A stretch of 64,000 bases of DNA from JAIQFF01 sp963841075 (GTDB taxonomy: Bacteria > Acidobacteriota > Terriglobia > Terriglobales > Acidobacteriaceae): NCBI GenBank assembly GCA_963841075.1, contig CAWJBA010000021.1:124001-188000 (forward strand). Direction: 5' to 3'. The position numbers and the translations under genes were made by a program. The notes beneath the pieces are model-generated. The model did no database searches. It had not been told where the DNA came from and saw nothing but the letters and a program-made list of their open reading frames with translations. This document shows, in pieces, positions 24,668 to 32,400 of the stretch; position 1 is the first letter of the stretch, and each line of letters opens with the position of its first letter.

Positions 24668-25930
24668 TTATGCGTAGATTCCGCGTTGCCGAAGGGTGTA
24701 GGCGACGCGGTCGATGGCCACCATGTAAGCCGCAATGCGGTTGCTGACGCCGTGGGTCTCGGCGTATTTCAGGACTTCCGCAAAGGCGGTGCGCATGGTG
24801 TGCTGCAGCGAATCGTTGACCACCGCTTCCGTCCAGAAATATCCCTGGCGGTCTTGCACCCATTCAAAGTAGGAGACGGTCACGCCGCCCGAGTTCGCGA
24901 GGATGTCGGGGATAACAAAGACGCCTTTGTCGTTCAGAATTTCATCGGCCTCGGCCGTGGTCGGACCATTGGCTCCTTCGCACAGGACCTTGGCTTTGAC
25001 CCGATCGGCATTGCGAGTGGTGATCTGGTTTTCCAGCGCCGCGGGAATCAGAATGTCGCAGTCCGCGACCAGCAATTCGGCGGAATTAGTTTCGTCGGTG
25101 CCGGGAAAGCCGCTCAGCGTGCGATTCTGCTGGTAGTACGACGCGAGCGCTTCCGTATCGATGCCGTTCTCGTTATACACACCGCCTTTGCTGGTGGAAA
25201 CGCCGACGATCTTGTAGCCTCTGCGGCACATCAGGCGAGCGGCGCTCGAGCCCACGTTGCCGAAACCCTGAATCACCACTCTGGTTTGGTCCGGGTGCAT
25301 GCCGAGTTTCTTGGCGGCCTCGTCGCAAACAATCATCAGGCCCCGCCCGGTCGCTTCAACGCGCCCGTGCGACCCTCCCAGCTCCAGGGGCTTGCCTGTC
25401 ACCACCGCGGTGACGGTATGGCGCGCATGCATGGAATACGTATCCATGATCCAGGCCATGATCTGCTCGTCGGTGTTGATGTCAGGACCGGGAACATCTT
25501 TTTCCGGTCCCAGCAGTTCCATAGTCTGCGCCGTGTAGCGGCGGGTAAGGCGCTCGATTTCACGCTTGGACATCTTGTCGGGATCGCAGATCACTCCGCC
25601 GGCAGCGCCGCCGAAGGGGATATCGACCACAGCGCACTTCCAGGTCATCCAGCTGGCCAGCGCGCGAGTCTCGTCCAGGGTGACGTTGGGGGTGTAACGG
25701 ATGCCGCCTTTAGCCGGCCCGCGGTCGATGGAATGCTGCACCCGGAAGCCGGTAAATACCTCGAGGCGCCCATCGTCCAGCTGCACCGGAATGTGGACGA
25801 TAATCTCGCGGCTGGGCTCGCGCAGTATTCTCCACAGGCCCTCGTCGAGCTTGAGCTTCTGCGCGGCCACGTCCGACCGGGCAACCTGCGCTTCCCACGG
25901 ATTGACTTCTTCCAGATATGCAGTTGGCAT
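24668..25930 (-). CDS. Glu/Leu/Phe/Val dehydrogenase (glutamate dehydrogenase type)
   Basis: A 420-aa cytoplasmic oxidoreductase that interconverts glutamate and 2-oxoglutarate with NAD(P). The substrate-binding GPAKGGIRYTPNVTLDE and catalytic Lys segment MTWKCAVVDIPFGGAAGG are intact; the Rossmann region is VVIQGFGNVGSSAARL; ADCDILIPAALENQIT, GANGPTT and ILANSGGVTVSYFEW are conserved. Length and sequence fit bacterial GdhA-like enzymes of about 420 aa. Substrate specificity is inferred. Confidence 0.93.
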   Translation of the reverse strand: MPTAYLEEVNPWEAQVARSDVAAQKLKLDEGLWRILREPSREIIVHIPVQLDDGRLEVFTGFRVQHSIDRGPAKGGIRYTPNVTLDETRALASWMTWKCAVVDIPFGGAAGGVICDPDKMSKREIERLTRRYTAQTMELLGPEKDVPGPDINTDEQIMAWIMDTYSMHARHTVTAVVTGKPLELGGSHGRVEATGRGLMIVCDEAAKKLGMHPDQTRVVIQGFGNVGSSAARLMCRRGYKIVGVSTSKGGVYNENGIDTEALASYYQQNRTLSGFPGTDETNSAELLVADCDILIPAALENQITTRNADRVKAKVLCEGANGPTTAEADEILNDKGVFVIPDILANSGGVTVSYFEWVQDRQGYFWTEAVVNDSLQHTMRTAFAEVLKYAETHGVSNRIAAYMVAIDRVAYTLRQRGIYA

Positions 25931-26213
25931 TTGAGGTGTCTGGGGCGGAACCGAGGCCCTGGCACGCCCGCAGCAAAGTTTATCTCAATCGCCTGAATTT
26001 TGCGCTGGTTTGCTTGAGGATCGCAGGCACAAGATGATCGGGGACTGAAAGACGGTCACGACGTAAAAGGTCACCGCGCCAGAGTTAGTCTAGAACGAAG
26101 CCGCGAAGCGGCGGAAGATTGTAGCCCGGGGCGTAAGCCCCGGGTTCGAGACGAAGATTGAAGAGAGCCCTGAAAGGGCGAAAGCAACGCAGGAGCCTGA
26201 TTCTCCGCAACCG
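25931..26213. repeat. Intergenic region with CCCGGGGC-GTAA-GCCCCGGG repeat pair
   Basis: Two adjacent hairpins lie here: CCGGGGC GTAA GCCCCGG (about 26127-26144) and GCCCTGAAAGGGC (26167-26179), with GAAGATTG repeated between and before them. This arrangement recurs in many soil bacterial genomes as an intergenic repeat (from memory). It directly follows the TPR gene end and may terminate it. No gene is seen in the rest. Confidence 0.7.
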
Positions 26214-27713
26214 CTATCCCTTCGCGCCCGAGACCATTTTCTGCGCCTTCACGCGGATAAAGGCATAATTCAACGCAGGCAACGAATTGAATCCGGCGGC
26301 CTCTTCGTAGAACTTCTGCGCCTTATCCTTCTCACCCTTGGCCTGATAAGCCTGGCCCAGACGATACAGGTTCCGCGGGTCTTGCTGGTTGGCTTGCTGC
26401 AATTCCGAAATCGCCGTGTCGTAGCTTTTCTGGGCCAGAGCAATTCGGCCCGCCAGTTCATGGGCCAGCTTCACCTGCGCCGGATTCTTCGAGGCCTCAG
26501 CCCCCTGCCGGTATTCGTCGGCATGGGATTTCGCGGCAGCGTAGTCCTTCTTCCCGATCGCCACTGCGGCCTGGTTGAAGATGTGCAACAGCTTCGCATT
26601 GTCTTTGACCTCCGGCGACAGACTCGAGCTTTCTATGATCTGTAAGGATCGATCAAACTGCTGCGCCGCCAGATCGTACTTCGGCATCTCGGCGATAATA
26701 TTGCCCTTGGCCTGCAGGTCCGCCGCCATCGATGCCGCGTCGTTCTTCTTTTCCGCAACCGCGAATTCTTTGTCCATCGCCTGCACGGCCTTGTCGAACT
26801 TGCCGCCATCCGAGGCAACCACCGCCATGCCGAACAACGCCGTCCTGAGCTCTCCATCATTGCGCGCTACCGCCGCCATCTTCTGCAGTTCGGCGTCCGC
26901 ATCTTCCGGCTTGCCCATGTAGGTCAGATCGGCCGCAATTCCGAAGTGAGATGGCACGAAATGCGGATCAATCGTGAGCGCCTTGCGATACTGCTCCACC
27001 GACTCGGGAAACTTTCCCATCTTTAACAAGAGTTCGGCGTAAGAGTCGTAAGGATTCGGATCGTTCGGAATCAGTTCAATGTATTTCTTGAAGGCTTGCT
27101 CGGCGTTCGCGTAGTCCCCCACTTGCCGGTAAGAGTAGCCCAGCAGGTTGTAGGCCGGAGAGTAATTCGGCGCCAGCTCTGACGCTTTCTTTAAATGCTC
27201 GATGGCCTGCGGATAATCCTGCTGACCAAATTCGAACGCGCCCAGGTTAAAGAGCGCTCGTTCGTCATTGGGAAAGGTGGACACCAGTTTCTCGAGGTAT
27301 TCCTTCTGCTTCGACACCTCGCCGTTCGCGCCTGCCTGGTTGGCAAGGATGAGAAGCTTCTCTCCCTCGGACGCCTTGTCCGCCAGGGCCACAGCTTTGT
27401 TCAAATGGTCGAAGAATTCTCCGGCGGTGGCCGCGGAATTGGCCCGCGCCAGCTCCCCCGAGGCAAACTCGGGATCGAGCGCAATGGCTTTGTCAAAGTG
27501 CTGGACCGAGTCCTGCGCCTGGAGTTTTTCCAGGAGGTCCCGTCCCTGCAGAAATTCCTGCCTCGCGTCTTCGGATTTCGTGGTGATGGGAATTTTGCGC
27601 GCATCCGCAGCCGCAGACGTTCGCTCACCATTCGTTTTGTCGCACGCGCTCCACGCTCCAACACCCAACACGAGCGCAGCCAATATCAGGCGATTGAAAC
27701 TATCTTGGCGCAT
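26214..27713 (-). CDS. Tetratricopeptide repeat protein, exported
   Basis: A 499-aa protein with an N-terminal hydrophobic segment (9-24) ending near a Cys (SACDK), possibly a lipoprotein, though the lipobox is not classical. At least ten TPR-like units follow, e.g. ERALFNLGAFEFGQQDYPQAIEHLKKA, PAYNLLGYSYRQVGDYANAEQAFKKYIEL and NLYRLGQAYQAKGEKDKAQKFYEEA (each quoted in part). TPRs form a protein-binding superhelix. There is no enzymatic domain. A 321-base gap with a palindromic element lies upstream. Confidence 0.85.
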   Translation of the reverse strand: MRQDSFNRLILAALVLGVGAWSACDKTNGERTSAAADARKIPITTKSEDARQEFLQGRDLLEKLQAQDSVQHFDKAIALDPEFASGELARANSAATAGEFFDHLNKAVALADKASEGEKLLILANQAGANGEVSKQKEYLEKLVSTFPNDERALFNLGAFEFGQQDYPQAIEHLKKASELAPNYSPAYNLLGYSYRQVGDYANAEQAFKKYIELIPNDPNPYDSYAELLLKMGKFPESVEQYRKALTIDPHFVPSHFGIAADLTYMGKPEDADAELQKMAAVARNDGELRTALFGMAVVASDGGKFDKAVQAMDKEFAVAEKKNDAASMAADLQAKGNIIAEMPKYDLAAQQFDRSLQIIESSSLSPEVKDNAKLLHIFNQAAVAIGKKDYAAAKSHADEYRQGAEASKNPAQVKLAHELAGRIALAQKSYDTAISELQQANQQDPRNLYRLGQAYQAKGEKDKAQKFYEEAAGFNSLPALNYAFIRVKAQKMVSGAKG

Positions 27714-28034
27714 AGGGTTACTCCTTCGAAATTTGCGGTGGGCCGAAACGGAATTTCATGGGCAAGGCCTCATCTCGGGATTTCCAGAGGCGATGCCCTG
27801 CTTTTGCTAGACGTGAGCCACCCAAGTTCGATAGCAAGTCGACCACGTCTTTTGTTAAGCCCTCGCGATTCACATAACGCCTGACAAATGGCAACCGATG
27901 GAGGACGGACGTCCCGCCCGTCTTTGCTGGCATGGGCGCAGTTGGAATCGGCGAGATCGAAATGGGTAAGGTTAGACGGGCGAGGACGCCGGTCCTCCAT
28001 CGATTCTTCCAGTTGATATATTCAAAGTGAAGCC
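27714..28034. other. Divergent intergenic region containing a palindromic element
   Basis: The 321 bases between the TPR and MATE genes hold a full copy of the GGACGGGCG repeat (27897-28003). The remaining 180 bases next to the TPR start show no gene. Confidence 0.5.
27897..28003. repeat. Full inverted-repeat element, GGACGGACGTCCCGCCCGTC type
   Basis: The left arm (27897-27922, starting GATGGAGGACGGACGTCC) is the reverse complement of the right arm (27974-28003) apart from a few changes; the 50-base loop is unique. The element ends about 32 bases before the MATE start. Same family as 38223-38290 and 10441-10470. Confidence 0.85.
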
Positions 28035-29396
28035 ATGCCGGTCGAATCCCAACCCGTTTCCCGGACACCGTTGCGAGCAGACTTCGTCCTGACACTGCGC
28101 CTTGCCCTGCCTCTGATCTTCGCGGAGATTGGCTGGATGAGCATGGGCATCGTAGACACCATCATGGTGGGAAGGCTGCCCGATAGCGCCGTAGCCATCG
28201 GGGCCACCGGGCTGGGACAGAGCCTCTACCACAGCATTGCGATCTTCGGCGCCGGCCTGCTGCTCGGACTGGATACGTTCGTCTCGCAGGCCTACGGCCG
28301 CAAGGATCTGCACGACGCCCGGCTCTCGCTGGTGAACGGACTCTTTCTCGCCTTCGCGCTCACTCCCATCCTGATGCTGGCCACGTTTCTTTGGCCGCCG
28401 CTGATGCAGCGCTTCGGAATCGGCGCCGACCTGGTCGAGCCCATGCGCCCCTTCCTGCATGCGCTGAATTGGGGAACCTTGCCTCTGCTCATGTACTTCG
28501 CCCTTCGCCGCTATCTGCAGGCGCAGAATGTGGTGATCCCGATCATGTTCGCGGTCATCTCGGCGAACGTGGTGAACGCGGTCGGCGATTGGGCGCTGAT
28601 CTACGGACATCTCGGGCTGCCCGCCATGGGTATCACCGGTTCGGGATGGGCAACGTGCGTGGCGCGCATTTACATGGCCTCCGTGCTCGCCGTGACGTTG
28701 TTCTGGGTAGAGTCGAAACGCTCGCTGCCCAGGTGGACAGGCGCGGTCCGCATCGATCTGCGCCGGGTGGCAGGCTTGCTGAAACTGGGAGGGCCGGCGG
28801 CGACCCAAATCCTGCTCGAAATCGGCGCGTTCTCGGCAGCGACCGCAGTGGTGGCCAGACTTGGGCCCGTCCCTCTCTCCGGTCACGAGATCGCTTTGAG
28901 CTGTGCGGCACTAAGCTTCATGGTGCCCCTGGGCATCAGCTCGGCGGCGGCGGTTCGAGTCGGACAACAATTGGGGAAAAAAGATCCCGCGGGAGCGCAC
29001 CGCGCCGGGTGGTCCGCGATCATGCTCGGAGCCGGATTCATGACCTGCGCGGGACTTGTGTTCGTCTCCATTCCCACCTGGATTGCCCGCCTGTTTTCTC
29101 CCGACCCGATCGTGATCCGTACCGGCGCCAGGCTGCTGCTGGTGGCCGCCGCCTTTCAGTTGTTCGACGGCGTACAAACAGTTGCGACGGGAGCACTCCG
29201 TGGCTCGGGCGACACCAGGACTCCCATGCTGGCCAACTTCGTCGCCTACTGGCTGATCGGACTGCCGGTCGGCTATCTCTTGTGCTTCAAATTGGGATGG
29301 GGCGCGGTCGGAGTCTGGATCGGACTATGCGGTGGTTTGATGATCATTGGGTCGGTCCTGCTTTTTACATGGCACAGAAGAAAACTGCCCGTGTGA
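28035..29396 (+). CDS. MATE-family multidrug/toxin exporter
   Basis: A 453-aa inner-membrane protein with about twelve helices. The N-terminal TLRLALPLIFAEIGWMSMGIVDTIMVGRL and GLDTFVSQAYGRKD, and the duplicated second half (KLGGPAATQILLEIGAFSAAT, AAAVRVGQQLGKKDPAGAHRAG) are typical of MATE cation antiporters of the NorM type. Substrates cannot be told. The gene stands alone between intergenic repeats. Confidence 0.93.
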   Translation: MPVESQPVSRTPLRADFVLTLRLALPLIFAEIGWMSMGIVDTIMVGRLPDSAVAIGATGLGQSLYHSIAIFGAGLLLGLDTFVSQAYGRKDLHDARLSLVNGLFLAFALTPILMLATFLWPPLMQRFGIGADLVEPMRPFLHALNWGTLPLLMYFALRRYLQAQNVVIPIMFAVISANVVNAVGDWALIYGHLGLPAMGITGSGWATCVARIYMASVLAVTLFWVESKRSLPRWTGAVRIDLRRVAGLLKLGGPAATQILLEIGAFSAATAVVARLGPVPLSGHEIALSCAALSFMVPLGISSAAAVRVGQQLGKKDPAGAHRAGWSAIMLGAGFMTCAGLVFVSIPTWIARLFSPDPIVIRTGARLLLVAAAFQLFDGVQTVATGALRGSGDTRTPMLANFVAYWLIGLPVGYLLCFKLGWGAVGVWIGLCGGLMIIGSVLLFTWHRRKLPV

Positions 29397-29422
29397 GTCG
29401 TCCTTCGCGATGCACAACTTAG

Positions 29423-29617
29423 TGTCATCCTGAGCGCAGTCTCTCCATTCGCTTGCGAATGGAGGGGCGGAGTCGAAGGACCCCTATCAGCGCTGCAACC
29501 TTCGAAAGCTGAGGTCTTTTCGGACGAAACTCTAAAGCGAGAGTGTGGAGAGGTAGGGGTCCTTCGACTGCGTGGCTACTTCGCGTACGCGAAGTAGCTC
29601 CTTCGCTCAGGATGACA
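29423..29617. repeat. 195-base composite element with TGTCATCCTGAGCG terminal inverted repeats
   Basis: Two copies of one motif face each other. Copy A (29423-29486) reads TGTCATCCTGAGCG ... CGAAGGACCCCTA, and copy B (29554-29617) is its reverse complement in outline. Inside each, at the same place, is a perfect palindrome, but the palindromes differ: CTCCATTCGC with its complement (29443-29464) and a 24-base dyad GCTACTTCGCGT/ACGCGAAGTAGC (29575-29598). A 67-base core separates them. A third copy is at 34365-34426. No coding capacity. Confidence 0.85.
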
Positions 29618-29627
29618 TATTCGCTCG

Positions 29628-30701
29628 CTACGAAGCCTCGCGAATCTTTGCGTAACCCGGCTTTATGATCGCGTAGATGAAACGGATGCGTTGGTCGTAC
29701 GGCAAAAACGCGCTCTTCATCGCGTTGATGGTAATTTTTTCGAAGTCATCCAGACCCAGGCCGAAAGTATCCACCGCGGCCTCGAATTCGCGGCTCATCG
29801 TGGTATCGCTCATCAGCCGGTTATCGGTGTTGAGCGTGACCCGAAACTTTTCCTGATAGAGAAGCTTGAATGGATGCTCCGCCAGGCTCGGAGTCGCGCC
29901 GGTATGGACGTTGCTGATCAGGCAAATCTCCAGCGGAATGCGCTTGTCGAGAACGTACTGCGCCAGGTCGCCCAGCTTCACCACTTTGCCGTCCGCGACG
30001 GCGATGTCGTCGATCAGCCTGGTTCCATGCCCGATGCGATGCGCGCCGCAGTATTGAATCGCCTGCCAGATCGATTCCTTGCCGTAGCCTTCACCGGCGT
30101 GAATCGTGATGTTGAAGTTCTGGCGCTGAATGTAGTGGAACGCGTCCACATGCTTCTTGGGCGGATATCCGCCTTCCTCGCCGGCCAGGTCGAAGCCCAC
30201 CACCCCGCGCTCGCGAAAGTCGACAGCCAGCTCCGCCATCTCGAGCGACACATCCATATTGCGCATAGCGCAGATGATCAATCCCGAAGCCGCGCCGAAA
30301 TCCTTGCGTCCGCGCTCCAGCCCTTTCAGAACCGCTGAGACCACCTGCTGATGGGTCAGCCCCTTGCGAGTGTGAAAGACCGGCGCGAAACGCGTTTCAA
30401 AGTAGACCACGCCATCTTTGCTCAGGTCTTCGGCCTGCTCGTACGCCACCCGCTCCAGCGCGTCTTCGGTCTGCATGACGGCGATGGTGTGGGCAAAGCC
30501 TTCCAGGTATTTGGCGAGACTCCCCTTGTTAGCGCCCTGATGAAACCACTGGCCCAGCGCGATGGGATCGCTGGTCGGAAGGTCGTCGTATTTTGTTTCT
30601 TTGGCCAGGTCAATCACGGTCTGCGGCCGCAGCACGCCGTCCAGATGCTCGTGCAAGAGTACTTTGGGAAGGCTGGGCAGTCGGCTTTTTTCAAGCTTCA
30701 T
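29628..30701 (-). CDS. add: Adenosine deaminase
   Basis: A 357-aa TIM-barrel zinc hydrolase converting adenosine to inosine. Zinc ligands H17 and H19 lie in LLHEHLDGVL; ITIHAGEGYG carries the next His and catalytic Glu; HRIGHGTRL and TLNTDNRLMSDTTMS (Asp ligand pair region) complete the site. The substrate motif is that of the adenosine/AMP deaminase family, so related nucleosides cannot be excluded. Purine salvage role; the nearby cytosine deaminase suggests shared nucleobase metabolism. Confidence 0.92.
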   Translation of the reverse strand: MKLEKSRLPSLPKVLLHEHLDGVLRPQTVIDLAKETKYDDLPTSDPIALGQWFHQGANKGSLAKYLEGFAHTIAVMQTEDALERVAYEQAEDLSKDGVVYFETRFAPVFHTRKGLTHQQVVSAVLKGLERGRKDFGAASGLIICAMRNMDVSLEMAELAVDFRERGVVGFDLAGEEGGYPPKKHVDAFHYIQRQNFNITIHAGEGYGKESIWQAIQYCGAHRIGHGTRLIDDIAVADGKVVKLGDLAQYVLDKRIPLEICLISNVHTGATPSLAEHPFKLLYQEKFRVTLNTDNRLMSDTTMSREFEAAVDTFGLGLDDFEKITINAMKSAFLPYDQRIRFIYAIIKPGYAKIREAS

Positions 30702-30760
30702 GAAAGACTCCAGTTCTGCGTTTGGCAGCGCCGGCGCTAATCACTGCCGAGTGGCGTTCA

Positions 30761-31753
30761 CTAGTTAACCCCGCCCGCCCAATAGTTGCTCCTGAACAAC
30801 ACCGTTTCATTCCCTTCCGGATCTTTCAAGCGGACTCGAATCTGATGCAGCCCCGGCCGAGGATCTTTGGGTTGAAAGCTCAACAGATAGCGATTGTGAA
30901 CGTGATTGGCAAAGCTGTTCATCTTGGTCTCAAAGCTCTTCCGCGAGGCGAACAGTTCATACTCACCGCCGCTCATCGACGCAATCGCCTGGGCTACATT
31001 CTTCTTCATCGCCGCCAGCGCCAGCAGAAGAACACCGTTCACATCGACCGGCGCATCCCAGTGGGCCTCGTCCCGGTTGCTGCCTCGTTCCGTATCCAGC
31101 ACCTGGGATAGCGACGGGGAGAAAGGGAGCGCATAGACCGCGACGTTCGCCACTCCGATCAGCTTAACCACATCGTCGAGCTTGGCAAAGTGGCTGCCAT
31201 GATCGCGATTTTCGCTGATCAGCAGCAGTACGCGCTGGCGCCCTTCCGGCTGTCGGTTCAGCAACTTTACCGAGTAGGCCACCGCGTCAAGAATCGCTGC
31301 GCCATCGTCGCCGGCTTCCAGGTTTTTCAAGTCGTCTTCGATAAGCTGCCCGTTGCCGGTAAAATCGCGCACCAGATCGAGTTTGCTGTCGAAGAAAACC
31401 AGCGCGGTCTCGGTATCGGGCTGGCTCAGCACCGGCTCCAGCATGGACGGCAAACCACGCATCCGGGCAAACTCGCGCCACGCCCTACGGCCCCGTTGTA
31501 CCGCGATGACCACTGAAATCGGTTCGGCCTCCGCCGCTTCGTCCAGATAGGGCGCCTGTTCGACGCCATCATCCTCGATCTCAAAATCCTTCGCCTGCAG
31601 CCCGTAAACTACATTGCCTTTCGCGTCCTTCACCAGCGTCGGCACCAGCACCACGGTGGACTGGGCATTGAAAGTGGGCTCCTGCGGCACTGCAGCGGAT
31701 CCAAAGATCGCCATAAACACGGCGACAGGCAACGCAGCTTTGAAGCGACTCAT
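30761..31753 (-). CDS. VWFA-related acidobacterial-type protein with degenerate MIDAS
   Basis: A signal peptide (cleavage near AAVPQ) precedes the conserved STVVLVPTLVKDAKGNVVYGLQAKDFEIEDDGV segment (quoted in part) and a VWA-like fold. The first MIDAS strand reads VVIAVQRGRRAW, so the DxSxS metal motif seen in the 12104-13099 paralogue is absent. Late segments RYLLSFQPKDPRPGLHQIRV are family-typical. 330 aa, exported, presumably a binding module that no longer uses metal. Confidence 0.82.
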   Translation of the reverse strand: MSRFKAALPVAVFMAIFGSAAVPQEPTFNAQSTVVLVPTLVKDAKGNVVYGLQAKDFEIEDDGVEQAPYLDEAAEAEPISVVIAVQRGRRAWREFARMRGLPSMLEPVLSQPDTETALVFFDSKLDLVRDFTGNGQLIEDDLKNLEAGDDGAAILDAVAYSVKLLNRQPEGRQRVLLLISENRDHGSHFAKLDDVVKLIGVANVAVYALPFSPSLSQVLDTERGSNRDEAHWDAPVDVNGVLLLALAAMKKNVAQAIASMSGGEYELFASRKSFETKMNSFANHVHNRYLLSFQPKDPRPGLHQIRVRLKDPEGNETVLFRSNYWAGGVN

Positions 31754-31765
31754 GGCGTCTGCAAA

Positions 31766-32215
31766 CTACTCTTCCCCGATGTCCTCATTCCACACTTCGG
31801 GATTCTCGCGGATGAAATCCCCCAGCAGTAACGCGCACTCCTCGGAATCCAGATCGATGACGTTCACCCCGAGTGACCGCAACCAATCCAGGCCGCCTTG
31901 AAAGTTACGGCTTTCGCCCACCACCAGCGTGCCGAAACCAAACTGCCTCACCAACCCGCTGCAATACCAGCACGGCGCCAGCGTAGTGACCATGATGAGC
32001 TTACGATAGCTGTGCTGCCGGCCCGCGTTGCGGAAGGCATCGGTCTCGCCATGCATTGAGGGATCGCCATGCTGCACCCGACGATTGTGGCCGGAGCCGA
32101 CGAGCTGGCCGCGCGCGTCAAAAATCGCTGCGCCGATAGGAATGCCGCCTTCCGCCAATCCCTTGCGGGCTTCTTCCAGCGCGACGGCAAGCATGGCGGC
32201 GTAGTCCAGGCTCAA
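31766..32215 (-). CDS. Cytosine deaminase of the yeast FCY1 type
   Basis: A 149-aa zinc enzyme of the cytidine/deoxycytidylate deaminase superfamily. Ligands are H55 in HGETDA, C82 and C85 in APCWYC; the proton shuttle is E57. EGGIPIGAAIFD, GHNRRVQHGDPSMHGE, VVGESRNFQGG and the terminal EVWNEDIGE closely parallel the yeast cytosine deaminase as I remember it (GGVPIGG, GHNMRFQKGS, VVGENVNFK, DWFEDIGE). It should convert cytosine to uracil. The start lies 185 bases from the divergent GH97 gene; the VWA gene follows by 12 bases. Confidence 0.85.
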   Translation of the reverse strand: MSLDYAAMLAVALEEARKGLAEGGIPIGAAIFDARGQLVGSGHNRRVQHGDPSMHGETDAFRNAGRQHSYRKLIMVTTLAPCWYCSGLVRQFGFGTLVVGESRNFQGGLDWLRSLGVNVIDLDSEECALLLGDFIRENPEVWNEDIGEE

Positions 32216-32326
32216 TCTCTTGCCTCCAGGATCATTATGACATTCGTGCCGGATTCTCTGGGCGCGTGGCCTGGAAGTTTCAGGGAGTATGTAATTTCAG
32301 TTTTATGTTAATTTGGTGGCGCAATT

Positions 32327-32340
32327 TGGAAACGTTTACA
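32327..32340. promoter_or_regulatory. LacI/CRE-like operator upstream of GH97
   Basis: TGGAAACGTTTACA has the central AAACGTTT dyad and the overall form of sites bound by LacI/GalR-family regulators. It lies about 60 bases before the GH97 start, a fitting place for sugar-responsive control. No LacI-family gene is in the window. Confidence 0.6.
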
Positions 32341-32400
32341 TCCTGAGGCAAGGCAGCGCCGCCGTGCCTCCATCGCTGAGATCCACGAGGAGAGCGTCCG

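Noticed and set aside
26214..27713. TPR protein as a definite lipoprotein
   Set aside because: The Cys near residue 24 is preceded by WSA and not by a classical lipobox, so only general export is claimed.
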